Assembly: GCA_944321845.1 (NCBI GenBank)
Contig: CALUMT010000026.1
Span: 1-38,259 of the forward strand
DNA: 38,259 bases
Direction: 5' to 3'
Origin: an uncultured Butyricimonas sp.
GTDB lineage: Bacteria; Bacteroidota; Bacteroidia; Bacteroidales; Marinifilaceae
This document shows, piece by piece, positions 25,317 to 33,768 of this stretch. The translations under genes and the position numbers were made by a program. The notes beneath the pieces were generated by a model, which worked only from the letters and a program-made list of their open reading frames with translations, was not told where the DNA came from and made no database searches. Position 1 is the stretch's first letter; every line of letters starts with the position of its first letter.

Positions 25317-26186
25317 TTATTTCACGGGAGTGTCCAGTAATTCGTATCGATAGTATGGCAGGGATTCGTTGAGGTAGTGCAGTACTTTCTCCTGATCCAT
25401 GCCGTCCAGTGGGGAGTGGTCGTACCCGAAGGTGGCTTTGATTCCCATGTTGATGAAATACACGGCTCGATCAAGAGCTTCCGGAAGGCTATTCCCGTTG
25501 AGCACGCATCCCGTGATGACACTCGCGAAGGCATCGCCCGTGCCAGGGTAGGAGGCCGGGATATAGTCGCAGGCTACCCGCCAGGTACGGCGGTCCGTGC
25601 GGTTATAGGCCAGGGTGGCCACTTTACGCGGGTCTTCCCCGGGGGCGGAAGTAATAAGTACCTGTTCCGGTCCGAGTTCCGAGAGGGCTTTGCTCCATTG
25701 TATGGCCTTGTCGGTATTCACTTCCTGTTTGGGGTCTTCTCCGAGCAGGAAGGCGGCTTCTGTCAGGTTGGGCGTGATGATCTTGGCTTTCATGCATAAT
25801 TTGCGCATTCCTTCCACCATGTCCGGGGTGATGTTGGGGTATAGGGTCCCGTGATCGCCCAAGACGGGATCCACGAGGATGAAATTCGTGTCCGTCTTGA
25901 AATCGTCAAAGAAATGGTTCACGATATCCATTTGTTTGGCTGAGGCTAAATAGCCGGAATAGATGGCATCGAAAGAAAGATGCAACTCTTTCCAGTGGGC
26001 GATGAATTCTTCCATGAAATCGGTCAGGTCCAGGGAGCGGAATCCCGCGTATTCGCTATGTGTCGAAAGAACGGCAGTCGGGAGAGGGCATACCTGGAAT
26101 CCCATGTGCGTGAGTATGGGAATGGCTACCGTGAGCGAAGCTCTTCCATACCCGGATAAATCTTGTATTGCGGCTATTTTTTTCAT
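25317..26186 (-). CDS. pdxY: Pyridoxal/pyridoxamine kinase
   Basis: A 289-residue ribokinase-superfamily enzyme that phosphorylates pyridoxal (and related vitamers) to salvage vitamin B6. The N-terminus KKIAAIQDLSGYGRASLTVAIPIL is typical of PdxY/PdxK, with the substrate-binding STHSEYAGF segment, VDPVLGDHG, and the catalytic GTGDAFASV (anion hole and Asp base). The frame opens at ATG 26207, but ATG 26186 is preferred: it begins MKKIAAIQ, is preceded by an A/G-rich ribosome site, and the -7 element at 26212-26219 would leave no leader for the upstream ATG. It is the first gene of a two-gene operon. Confidence 0.93.
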   Translation of the reverse strand: MKKIAAIQDLSGYGRASLTVAIPILTHMGFQVCPLPTAVLSTHSEYAGFRSLDLTDFMEEFIAHWKELHLSFDAIYSGYLASAKQMDIVNHFFDDFKTDTNFILVDPVLGDHGTLYPNITPDMVEGMRKLCMKAKIITPNLTEAAFLLGEDPKQEVNTDKAIQWSKALSELGPEQVLITSAPGEDPRKVATLAYNRTDRRTWRVACDYIPASYPGTGDAFASVITGCVLNGNSLPEALDRAVYFINMGIKATFGYDHSPLDGMDQEKVLHYLNESLPYYRYELLDTPVK

Positions 26187-26211
26187 TTCATTCTCTTCTT
26201 TTTTCATTGTT

Positions 26212-26219
26212 CAAAAATA
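26212..26219 (-). promoter_or_regulatory. -7 promoter element for pdxY
   Basis: Minus-strand TATTTTTG fits TAnnTTTG and sits 26 nt before the preferred pdxY start at 26186. The -33 half is weak. Confidence 0.5.
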
Positions 26220-26339
26220 ATGCTTTTTGCCGGGAAATAAAATTTCGGTATTTTTTGTTGTTTACCCCATCTGAGAAGGGGTGTTTGTGTTGAATGATGT
26301 ATTATTTCTGAATTGTGGTGTTATTTTTTATGGGGTATA

Positions 26340-26370
26340 TTTGTTTTAAATGTCATTTTATATATATTTG
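26340..26370 (+). promoter_or_regulatory. Bacteroidetes promoter for glnN
   Basis: TTTG (26340-26343), exactly 19 bp, then TATATTTG (26363-26370). A small hairpin CCCCT/AGGGG (26371-26387) starts immediately after the -7 element, so it spans the predicted transcription start. A second inverted repeat ACCCC/GGGGT (26264-26268, 26278-26282) lies upstream of the promoter. Confidence 0.8.
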
Positions 26371-26410
26371 CCCCTGTAAAAATAGGGGTATCATTTGAAA
26401 AAATACATTT

Positions 26411-28591
26411 ATGGCAAAATTCAGATTTTTGGCTTTACAGGCAGTGGCGAACCGGAAACCGGTAGAGAATACCAGGAACCCTCGTTGTTCCGAGATATTC
26501 GGGGAGGATGTTTTTTCCCTGGAGAAGATGCGTCATTATTTGTCGATAGAGGCTTACAAGCGTCTGGAAAGAACGATGCTTGACGGGAGTTCTATCGATC
26601 GGGCTTTGGCAGACCAGGTGGCGGCAGCCATGAAAGCGTGGGCCTTGGAACGTGGAGTGACACATTACACGCACTGGTTTCATCCGTTGAACGGGGCAAC
26701 GGCCGAGAAGCATGACTCTTTCATCGATTTGTTGCCGGGCGGTGGTGTCATCGAATCTTTTGATGGACGGGTGCTCGTGCAGCAGGAACCGGATGCGTCC
26801 AGTTTTCCCAACGGGGGGATCCGGAATACTTTCGAGGCCCGCGGTTACACGGCTTGGGACCCGGCATCACCGGCTTTTATCAATAACCGGACCTTGTGTA
26901 TTCCTACCATATTCGTGGCTTACACGGGAGAAGCCTTGGATTTCAAGACCCCGTTGTTGAAAGCCTTGGCGTTGATTGACAGGGCGGCTACTGATATTTG
27001 CCAGTATTTTGATAAGGACGTGACTCGGGTGATGGCGACCTTGGGATGGGAACAAGAGTATTTCCTCGTGGATGAGGCTTTGTATAATGCCCGTCCGGAT
27101 TTGAAATTATGTGGCCGGACGTTGATGGGACATTCCTCGGCGAAGGACCAGCAGTTGGAGGACCAGTATTTTGGGGCTATCCCGGCCCGTGTGACGGCTT
27201 TCATGGAAGAACTGGAATACGAGTGCCTGCGCTTGGGTATACCAATCAAAACCCGGCATAACGAGGTGGCCCCGAACCAGTTTGAGTGTGCTCCAATATT
27301 CGAGGAGGCGAATCTTGCCGTGGATCACAACCAGCTGTTGATGTCGACCATGAAAAAAGTGGCCCGTCGGCATAATTTCCGGGTACTTTTGCACGAGAAG
27401 CCGTACAAGGGCGTGAACGGTTCCGGAAAGCACAACAACTGGTCGCTCTTGACGAATACCGGGGTGAACCTGCTTTCGCCGGGCAAGAACCCGAAGTCCA
27501 ACATGCAGTTCCTGATATTCCTGGTTTCCACGATCCGGGCCGTGCTTGAGTACGGGGATTTGCTGAAAGCTTCCATTGTTTCGCAGGGAAATGAATCCCG
27601 TTTGGGGGGAGATGAGGCGCCGCCAGTGATTATGTCGGTCTTCTTGGGAAATTATCTTAGCGGGGTGTTGGACGAGCTGGTCGAGAAAGTGACGGATCGT
27701 AAAATGAGCCCGGACGAGAAGACGGAACTGAAATTGAACGTGGGCAAGATTCCGGAAATCATGCTGGATAACACGGACCGTAACCGGACTTCGCCTTTCG
27801 CCTTCACGGGAAACCGCTTTGAGTTCCGGGCCGTGGGAGCTTCTGCCAATTGCGGGGGACCGATGGTGGTATTGAATGCGGCTGTGGCTGTACAGCTGAT
27901 CCGCTTCAAAAAGGAAACGGATGCCTTGATCGAGAAAGGGGTGAAGAAGGATGAGGCGATATTCCAAGTGTTGCGGAAATATATCATCGAGTCGCGCGAT
28001 ATCCGTTTTGAGGGGAACGGTTACGGGCAGGAATGGCGGGAAGAAGCAGCCCGTCGTGGACTGTCCACGGAGATAGATTGTGTGCCGGCATTAAGGGCTT
28101 ATATCTCCGATAAAGCCAAGGAATTATTCGTGGAGAATGGTATATTCAGCGAGCGGGAATTGTATGCCCGTTTTGAAATCAAGAACGAGATATACCTGAA
28201 AAAGTTGCAGATTGAGTCCCGTGTGTTGGGCGACCTTGCCTTGAATCACATCATCCCTACGGCAATCACGTACCAGAATACGCTGTTGAGCAACGTTTCC
28301 ATGCTGAAGTCCGTGTTGCCGGATGACGAGGCTGTAGCCGGTGTGCAATTGGATACTATCCGTAAGGTGTCTACCCATATCCGGGAAATCCAGACAATGG
28401 TTAAGGAAATGACGGAAGCCCGCAAGCAAGCAAACGTGCTGACGGACGAAGTTCGCCGGGCTGAAGTGTACACGGAGACTGTCCGTCCTTATCTGGAGAA
28501 AATACGCTATCACATAGATAAGTTGGAACTCCTGGTTGACGACGAGATCTGGCCTTTGCCAAAATATCGGGAATTGCTATTCTCCCGGTAA
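26411..28591 (+). CDS. glnN: Glutamine synthetase type III
   Basis: A 726-residue type III glutamine synthetase, making glutamine from glutamate, ammonia and ATP; this class is much larger than GSI (about 470) and common in Bacteroidetes and cyanobacteria. Seen motifs include HPLNGATAEKHDSF, the metal-binding EQEYFLVDE, the RHNEVAPNQFE segment, the GKHNNWS loop and the ATP-site NRTSPFAFTGNRFEFRAVG. The C-terminal 180 residues form the helical extension typical of GSIII. It is transcribed alone from a strong promoter. Hairpins around the promoter suggest added control, perhaps by nitrogen status, but no regulator site can be named. Confidence 0.97.
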   Translation: MAKFRFLALQAVANRKPVENTRNPRCSEIFGEDVFSLEKMRHYLSIEAYKRLERTMLDGSSIDRALADQVAAAMKAWALERGVTHYTHWFHPLNGATAEKHDSFIDLLPGGGVIESFDGRVLVQQEPDASSFPNGGIRNTFEARGYTAWDPASPAFINNRTLCIPTIFVAYTGEALDFKTPLLKALALIDRAATDICQYFDKDVTRVMATLGWEQEYFLVDEALYNARPDLKLCGRTLMGHSSAKDQQLEDQYFGAIPARVTAFMEELEYECLRLGIPIKTRHNEVAPNQFECAPIFEEANLAVDHNQLLMSTMKKVARRHNFRVLLHEKPYKGVNGSGKHNNWSLLTNTGVNLLSPGKNPKSNMQFLIFLVSTIRAVLEYGDLLKASIVSQGNESRLGGDEAPPVIMSVFLGNYLSGVLDELVEKVTDRKMSPDEKTELKLNVGKIPEIMLDNTDRNRTSPFAFTGNRFEFRAVGASANCGGPMVVLNAAVAVQLIRFKKETDALIEKGVKKDEAIFQVLRKYIIESRDIRFEGNGYGQEWREEAARRGLSTEIDCVPALRAYISDKAKELFVENGIFSERELYARFEIKNEIYLKKLQIESRVLGDLALNHIIPTAITYQNTLLSNVSMLKSVLPDDEAVAGVQLDTIRKVSTHIREIQTMVKEMTEARKQANVLTDEVRRAEVYTETVRPYLEKIRYHIDKLELLVDDEIWPLPKYRELLFSR

Positions 28592-28606
28592 AATATGAAT
28601 GGATAA

Positions 28607-28645
28607 AAATAGTCCGCCATTTCATAGCGAGATGGCGGACTATTT
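28607..28645. terminator. Bidirectional terminator between glnN and the META lipoprotein gene
   Basis: A perfect 14-bp stem, AAATAGTCCGCCAT (28607-28620) with its complement (28632-28645), loop 11 nt, A/T-rich on both flanks. It serves glnN (+) and the rnhB-GH3-META operon (-). Confidence 0.9.
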
Positions 28646-28660
28646 ATTTTGTCTGTTCTT

Positions 28661-29467
28661 TTATTTTATCGTTGCACTGCCCTTGATGCGGATTTTTGTC
28701 GGGGTGGCAGATTCCTGGTAGAGGAGATTGCCACGGCGTTCGATGATCCATTTGCCGTCGATTTGGCGTACGTTGTAGGTGTCGTCGTCCTCCACGTTCC
28801 AGGCGTGGCCGCCTTTGGGCAGGTCCCGACGGTCAAGGACGGGGTGGGTTTCCTCGTTGGGGAGGAATACCTCGACTTGGGTGGAATCCACGGCGAACAC
28901 GATAAAGGCGGAGGTCGTTGCCTCTGGGTCATCTACCGGTTGAAGCCGTACGCCTTTCTCGAATACCCGGATGCAATACTGAAGTACCGCGGACCACGTG
29001 TAGCCGGCTGAACGGTTGCAACCGTGATCATCCGTTGCGTTGCCCACCATCTGCTGCTTGGGCGAGAACACGAGTTGCTGTTTCCCTGTCCCGTCCGTCA
29101 GGTATAGCGTGTCGTTCTTTACGCTGAAAGATGTCATTTCAGAGAAGGCTTTCATGAACTTGCTCTCGAATTCCATGTCGGGGCAGGCCATCATGGTCAT
29201 GCCGCCGGGTTTGATGGAGAGTTCGTTCCCCTTGACCGTATAGCTGCCGAAGAAACGGTTGCAGCCGGCGAAACCGAACATCGTGTTGGTGTCCGTGAAT
29301 TGTACGTTCGGCAGGTTTGCCGACAAGACGATATCCGATTCGTTGTTCGTCATCTTGTAAAGTTGCCATTCGTGGGCCACCAGGTCCGCTTTACTGCCTT
29401 GATTGCTTTGGCAGCCGATGAATAGTCCTGCTACGGCTACCAGTGTTAAGATACTTTTTACTTTCAT
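28661..29467 (-). CDS. Two-domain META lipoprotein
   Basis: A 268-residue lipoprotein (signal with IGC, Cys19). Residues about 28-135 form a META (HslJ-like) domain: WQLYKM, FGFAGCNRFFGSY and GGMTMMACPD are the family's conserved blocks. Residues about 145-262 form a second domain beginning DHGCNRSAGYTWSAVLQYCIRVFEKG and ending KWIIERRGNLLYQE, a pattern I know mainly from stand-alone Bacteroidetes lipoproteins of unknown function. The frame is continuous, so this is a natural fusion. Likely envelope-located; META proteins are linked to stress and antibiotic tolerance in other bacteria, but no role is shown here. Last gene of an operon with rnhB and the GH3 gene. Confidence 0.85.
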   Translation of the reverse strand: MKVKSILTLVAVAGLFIGCQSNQGSKADLVAHEWQLYKMTNNESDIVLSANLPNVQFTDTNTMFGFAGCNRFFGSYTVKGNELSIKPGGMTMMACPDMEFESKFMKAFSEMTSFSVKNDTLYLTDGTGKQQLVFSPKQQMVGNATDDHGCNRSAGYTWSAVLQYCIRVFEKGVRLQPVDDPEATTSAFIVFAVDSTQVEVFLPNEETHPVLDRRDLPKGGHAWNVEDDDTYNVRQIDGKWIIERRGNLLYQESATPTKIRIKGSATIK

Positions 29468-29494
29468 TGTTTTGAATTTTTATTTCATGTGTGT

Positions 29495-31003
29495 TTATCG
29501 TTTTATGAGTCGGAGTAGCTCCTCCAGGTGGTTGCGTTCGTTCGATAGCTGGGGAACTTTATTCTGGCCTCCCAGTTTTCCCTTCTGTTTCAGCCAGTCG
29601 GTGAACAGGTTCGGGCGGGCCACGTGAAGGATGAGGCGTTGCAGGGAAAGTACCCGTTTGGCCTCGTAGTCGGAGTTGACGGCCTGCAGTTCCCGGTCAA
29701 GCAGCTCGGCGAAAGCTTCTGGGTCGGCGGGAGGGGTTTCGAATTCGATAATCCACTCGTGGGCGCCTTTTTTCCCTTCTTCCATGAACACGGGAGCTGC
29801 CGTGAAATTCACCACGTTGACCCCCGTTTGCCGGCAGGCCCGATTGAGGGCTTCGATGGCATTGTCGATAATAAGTTCTTCCCCGAAGGCATTGATGAAC
29901 AATTTCGTGCGTCCGGAAATCTTGAATTTGTATGGTCGGACGGAGGTGAACTGGATGGTGTCCCCGATGAGGTAACGCCAGAGTCCCCCGTTCGTTGTGA
30001 TGATGAGGGCGTAATTCTCGCCCGGTTTCACTTCCTCCAGCAACAGGGTGCGTGGATGGGCTTTTCCGATTTCGCTCGTGGGCATGAACTCGTAATAGAT
30101 GCCGTAGTCCAGCATCAGCAGCATGGACGTGTCGTTCGGGTCATCCTGTATGCCGAAGAAACCTTCCGAGGCGTTATACGTTTCCATGTACTTCATCTTG
30201 GGAGCGGGGAGCAGTCTGTGGTATTGTTCCCGGTAAGGAACGAAACTGATGCCCCCGTGGATAAAGAGTTCCAGGTTGGGCCATACCTCGTGCAGGTTGC
30301 TTTTCCCCGTGCGTTCCAGTATCCGGTTGATGAGGGACAGGAACCATGACGGAACTCCTGCCAGTCCCCGCACATCGGCCCGGAGGGTGGTGTCGCAGAT
30401 GCGTTCTATCTTTTCCTCCCATTGGCTCATCAGCATCACGGATTTGGAGGGCGTCTTCATCATGTTGGCCCAGAACGGGGTGTTGGAGATGAGAATGGCT
30501 GACAGGTCTCCGTAACGGCAGTGGCGGTTGTCCTCGTATATCTCGCTGCTTCCCCCGAGTGCCAGGGTTTTGCCGCTGAATACCCGGGCTTCCGGGTACA
30601 GGTCGTTGAAAATGGCAATGACATCCTTGCCGCCCTGGAAATGACAGTTGAGCAGGGCTTCCCGGCTTACCGGGATGAACTTGCTGCGGGCGGCAGTCGT
30701 GCCGGACGACTTGGCGAACCACGAGATGGGGGTTGGCCACAAGAGCCCTTGTTCTCCCCTCATGATACGTTCGGAGTAAGGGGCCAGGTCATCGTATTGA
30801 ATGACGGGAACACGTTCCCGGAATTCCTCCCGCCCGCGAATGGACGGGAAATTGTACCGTTGGCCGTATTCCGTGTTGGCTGCGCGGGATAGCAGCGTTT
30901 TCAGGGTCTGCTCCTGCACCTCGACGGGATTTTCCTTGAAATAGGCTATGCGGGACAGCCGTTTTGAGAAGAACAGGGATATGAGTGAATTGATGATAGG
31001 CAT
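29495..31003 (-). CDS. GH3-family acyl-adenylate-forming enzyme
   Basis: A 502-residue protein of the GH3 family, best known from plants where it joins amino acids to jasmonate or auxin through an acyl-adenylate. The nucleotide-binding motif SSGTTAARSKFIPVS (about 98-112) and the second motif YNASEGFFGIQDD are well kept, as are ALIITTNGGLWRYLIGDTI and the C-terminal hinge. Bacterial GH3 proteins occur widely in Bacteroidetes; their acid and amine substrates are not known. Lies 27 nt downstream of rnhB and 27 nt upstream of the META lipoprotein, in one operon. Confidence 0.9.
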   Translation of the reverse strand: MPIINSLISLFFSKRLSRIAYFKENPVEVQEQTLKTLLSRAANTEYGQRYNFPSIRGREEFRERVPVIQYDDLAPYSERIMRGEQGLLWPTPISWFAKSSGTTAARSKFIPVSREALLNCHFQGGKDVIAIFNDLYPEARVFSGKTLALGGSSEIYEDNRHCRYGDLSAILISNTPFWANMMKTPSKSVMLMSQWEEKIERICDTTLRADVRGLAGVPSWFLSLINRILERTGKSNLHEVWPNLELFIHGGISFVPYREQYHRLLPAPKMKYMETYNASEGFFGIQDDPNDTSMLLMLDYGIYYEFMPTSEIGKAHPRTLLLEEVKPGENYALIITTNGGLWRYLIGDTIQFTSVRPYKFKISGRTKLFINAFGEELIIDNAIEALNRACRQTGVNVVNFTAAPVFMEEGKKGAHEWIIEFETPPADPEAFAELLDRELQAVNSDYEAKRVLSLQRLILHVARPNLFTDWLKQKGKLGGQNKVPQLSNERNHLEELLRLIKR

Positions 31004-31030
31004 ACGATAACGTGTTAGATTAGGTTGTTG

Positions 31031-31639
31031 TTATTCTTTACCGAAGTCTATTTCCAATTGTTTGTCCAGTAGCGTGAAGGACTTCCGGTGGTAAGGGGTG
31101 ATACCGTGCTGCCGGATCTGCTCCCGATGGGCAGCCGTGGGGTATCCCTTGTTCCGTTGCCAGTCGTACACGGGATATTGCTCGTGCAATTGTCTCATGT
31201 ATTCGTCCCGGTGGGTCTTGGCCAGAATGGATGCGGCCGCGATAGCCATGTATTTGCCGTCACCCTTCACGATACAGTGATGGGGAATGTCCCGGTAGGG
31301 TTTGAAGCGGTTCCCGTCCACCAGGATATGTTCCGGGGTTACCGTTAGGGCATCCAATGCCCGGTGCATGGCGGTGATGGAGGCGTTCAGGATATTGATT
31401 TGGTCAATCTCCTCGTTGTCCACTTGGGCCACGGCCCAGGCGAGGGCTTCCTTCTCGATGATTTGTCGGAGCTGGTCGCGTTTCTTTTCGGATAGTTGCT
31501 TGGAATCGTTCAGCATCTCGTTCGAGAAGTCCTCGGGGAGGATAACGGCGGCGGCAAATACCGGTCCGGCCAGACATCCCCGTCCGGCCTCGTCGCAGCC
31601 GGCTTCTACCTTATCCTTGAAATATTTCAGCGTGAGCAT
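31031..31639 (-). CDS. rnhB: Ribonuclease HII
   Basis: A 202-residue enzyme that cuts RNA in RNA-DNA hybrids and removes single ribonucleotides misincorporated in DNA. The acidic active site appears as [15 protein letters not shown] (Asp16, Glu17) and HILVDGNRF, with a further conserved Asp in the AKTHRDEYM helix region, and the tyrosine of the GRG-Y site in the NKGYPTAAH segment. The frame opens at a TTG at 31645, but ATG 31639 is preferred. First gene of a three-gene minus-strand operon. No consensus promoter stands out in the 115-bp divergent gap upstream. Confidence 0.96.
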   Translation of the reverse strand: MLTLKYFKDKVEAGCDEAGRGCLAGPVFAAAVILPEDFSNEMLNDSKQLSEKKRDQLRQIIEKEALAWAVAQVDNEEIDQINILNASITAMHRALDALTVTPEHILVDGNRFKPYRDIPHHCIVKGDGKYMAIAAASILAKTHRDEYMRQLHEQYPVYDWQRNKGYPTAAHREQIRQHGITPYHRKSFTLLDKQLEIDFGKE

Positions 31640-31707
31640 AGGCAATAAGTCACTTCTGTTCTGGATTACTTATCCGCGAAGATACGCAAAGGCCGGAAAT
31701 TCTTTTA

Positions 31708-31715
31708 TATATTTG
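31708..31715 (+). promoter_or_regulatory. -7 promoter element for the DUF4268-aminotransferase operon
   Basis: TATATTTG matches TAnnTTTG and lies 39 nt before the start at 31755. The -33 position is not well matched. Confidence 0.5.
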
Positions 31716-31754
31716 CAGGTGTATTTCTGAAAATAAACAAATGCGGGAGAAATT

Positions 31755-32216
31755 ATGTACACGAAAGAGGAAGCCAAGGAATTGCGATTGAATTTCTGGA
31801 ACGGGTTCAAGCAGTATTGCCGCCGGCATCACGTTTACCGGAAATGGGTGCTCACGGGCGTGAAAATCAAGTCCGTGCAGTTGAAATTTTACGTGGATAC
31901 CCGGAAGGCCCTGGTGCTTTTCCAGATTGACCACAAGAACGACCTGCGCCGCTTCGAGGTGTACGAGTGTTTCCTGTCCTACCAGAACCTGTTCTGGCAG
32001 GAGGCCGGCGAAGACCTGCGCTGGGAGGAGGAATACGGGGGCATCGAGGGACAGGAGGTCAGCGCCATTTATTTTGAATTACCGGGTGTCAACCTGTATA
32101 ATCCGGCCGATTGGGAGGGAATCTATGCCTTTTTCGTCGATAAGATGCCCCGGTTGGAGGATTTGTATTTCGAGTATCGTGATTTGATTAATGCCAGACT
32201 AAAAGATCAAGAATAA
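31755..32216 (+). CDS. DUF4268-like protein
   Basis: A 153-residue protein of unknown function. It opens YTKEEAKELRLNFWNGFKQY, followed by KWVLTGVKIKSVQLKFYVDTRKALVLFQID, alternating strands that resemble DUF4268 proteins of Bacteroidetes. Many charged and aromatic residues, no signal peptide, membrane helix or cysteine pair that suggests chemistry. The stop TAA and the next gene's ATG share one base (TAATG at 32214-32218), so translation is likely coupled to the aminotransferase. First gene of a four-gene operon. Confidence 0.65.
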   Translation: MYTKEEAKELRLNFWNGFKQYCRRHHVYRKWVLTGVKIKSVQLKFYVDTRKALVLFQIDHKNDLRRFEVYECFLSYQNLFWQEAGEDLRWEEEYGGIEGQEVSAIYFELPGVNLYNPADWEGIYAFFVDKMPRLEDLYFEYRDLINARLKDQE

Positions 32217-33319
32217 TGAAAATCAATACGAGTGGAGCGGGAATTTCCCGCATCGTGCAATTGGGGGAAACCCTGAAGGAACTGTCCCTGAAAAACGGGA
32301 AGGAGTATCTGCCCTTGAACCGGGGTGTAAACCAGGTCGTGAACATCGATTTGCGGGAAGTGGTGAAGTCCATTGACTTCAATTCCCCGGACATACAGGT
32401 CTATCCCCACGGGGCGGGACGTCCTGCCTTGCGGGAAGCCATCAACGAGGAATTCTTCCAGGGCAAGTCCTCCATCGACAATATCCTCGTCACGGCCGGA
32501 GGAATGCACGCCCTCGACATGGTGGCCCAGACCGTGAATATCCGCAAACTCTATCTTCCCGTCTACTATTGGGGATGCTACCTGAAGATGCTCACCGTCC
32601 GTCAGGTGGAAAGTGCCCCTTATGAGCGGCAGGAAGACCTGCTCGGCATGATTGACGAATTGCAGGGATGTGCCGTTCTCATCAGCGACCCGAGCAATCC
32701 CCTCGGAGACAAGCACGATGATGAGGAACAACTGGCCATCATCCGTGCCCTCAACGACGCGGGTGTGGTTATCTACTACGACTGCCCTTATCGTCGCCTG
32801 TGGGCCGATGCTTCGGATGATTATTACGTGCGTCTCATGCAGCTCGAGAACGTGATTATCACCGAGAGTTTCAGCAAGTCTGTCGGATTGAGCGGGCAGC
32901 GTCTTGGTTTTATCCACACGACCAACCGGGAACTTTATCATGAACTGGAAGTCCGCATCATGTATAACACGAACGGCATCAACGGTTTTGCCCAGGAACT
33001 GGTACTCCGTTTGCTGACTACTCCCGAGGGGAAAAAGGCTGTCCGTGATTTCAAGGAACGTACGGTTCGGGATATAGCCCTGAACATCCAGTACCTGAAA
33101 GAACGGGGTTTCCTGGCCGAGGAATTCTACCGGGGTACGGACCCCCGCGGCATATTCGTCATCGTGAACAAGAGCGAGGAGGAATTGCTGGCACACTACA
33201 TCGGTGCCGTTTCCCTTTCCTTCTTCACGCGCACGCTCCAGGATTACGCTAAGGCCTTCTCCCGGATCTGTGTCTCTGTTCCGCATGATAAACTGGTAAC
33301 TTATTTTGATACGTTATAA
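32216..33319 (+). CDS. Class I/II PLP-dependent aminotransferase
   Basis: A 367-residue fold-type I aminotransferase. The PLP-binding lysine is Lys221 in ESFSKSVGLSGQRLGF, preceded by the cofactor-ring Asp in VVIYYDCPYRRL and the Asn in SDPSNPLGD; the helix-capping GGMHALDMVAQTV region follows. The protein is a little shorter than aspartate aminotransferases (about 390-400), and the substrate cannot be predicted. It is translationally coupled at both ends: TAATG overlaps join it to the DUF4268 gene upstream and the small lipoprotein downstream, an unusually tight arrangement. A downstream BASS-type transporter may carry its substrate or product (inference). Confidence 0.92.
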   Translation: MKINTSGAGISRIVQLGETLKELSLKNGKEYLPLNRGVNQVVNIDLREVVKSIDFNSPDIQVYPHGAGRPALREAINEEFFQGKSSIDNILVTAGGMHALDMVAQTVNIRKLYLPVYYWGCYLKMLTVRQVESAPYERQEDLLGMIDELQGCAVLISDPSNPLGDKHDDEEQLAIIRALNDAGVVIYYDCPYRRLWADASDDYYVRLMQLENVIITESFSKSVGLSGQRLGFIHTTNRELYHELEVRIMYNTNGINGFAQELVLRLLTTPEGKKAVRDFKERTVRDIALNIQYLKERGFLAEEFYRGTDPRGIFVIVNKSEEELLAHYIGAVSLSFFTRTLQDYAKAFSRICVSVPHDKLVTYFDTL

Positions 33320-33738
33320 TGAAGAATTTTATGAAAGATCAGAAAAGATTTATTCGTGCCGTCTCCATGTTGATGATAATGGCGGCTTTCGTTGCTTGTA
33401 ACGGTTCCAAATCCGCGAAGAAGGCAGATGCTGAGGTTCAAAAGACCGTTCCCGCCATGAAACTGACTCCCGCCCGGCAAATGGTCAAGGGGGAGGTGGT
33501 GATTGGTCACGAGGTGCGGAGTTTTGTGACCGAAGGGGATACCGTGGCCTATTGGATTATCGATAAAACGGGGGAACTACTGTCGCGTTACGACAGTCTC
33601 ACGGGAGGAATGAAAAACGGGAAACCCGTGCAGGCCGTTCTGAGAATAGAGAACGTGGGAAAGGTCGATGACGGTTTTGCGGCGGATTATCCGGCTGTTT
33701 ATCATGTCGTCGGGATAGATACCTTGTTTGTTAAGTAA
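33319..33738 (+). CDS. Small lipoprotein of unknown function
   Basis: A 139-residue lipoprotein: signal peptide with lipobox FVAC (Cys27 from ATG 33319; ATG 33331 is also possible). After a Lys/Ala-rich linker, a single beta-rich domain runs from KGEVVIGHEVRSFVTEGDTVAYWIIDK to VYHVVGIDTLFVK. The pattern is loosely like the small beta-domains of NlpE/META-type lipoproteins, but I do not recognise the family. Starts inside the stop codon of the aminotransferase (TAATG), so it is co-translated. Probably anchored in the envelope; its role in this operon is unknown. Confidence 0.8.
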   Translation: MKNFMKDQKRFIRAVSMLMIMAAFVACNGSKSAKKADAEVQKTVPAMKLTPARQMVKGEVVIGHEVRSFVTEGDTVAYWIIDKTGELLSRYDSLTGGMKNGKPVQAVLRIENVGKVDDGFAADYPAVYHVVGIDTLFVK

Positions 33739-33768
33739 TCGGTTCATTGTTCGCGTTCAATAAAGGAC

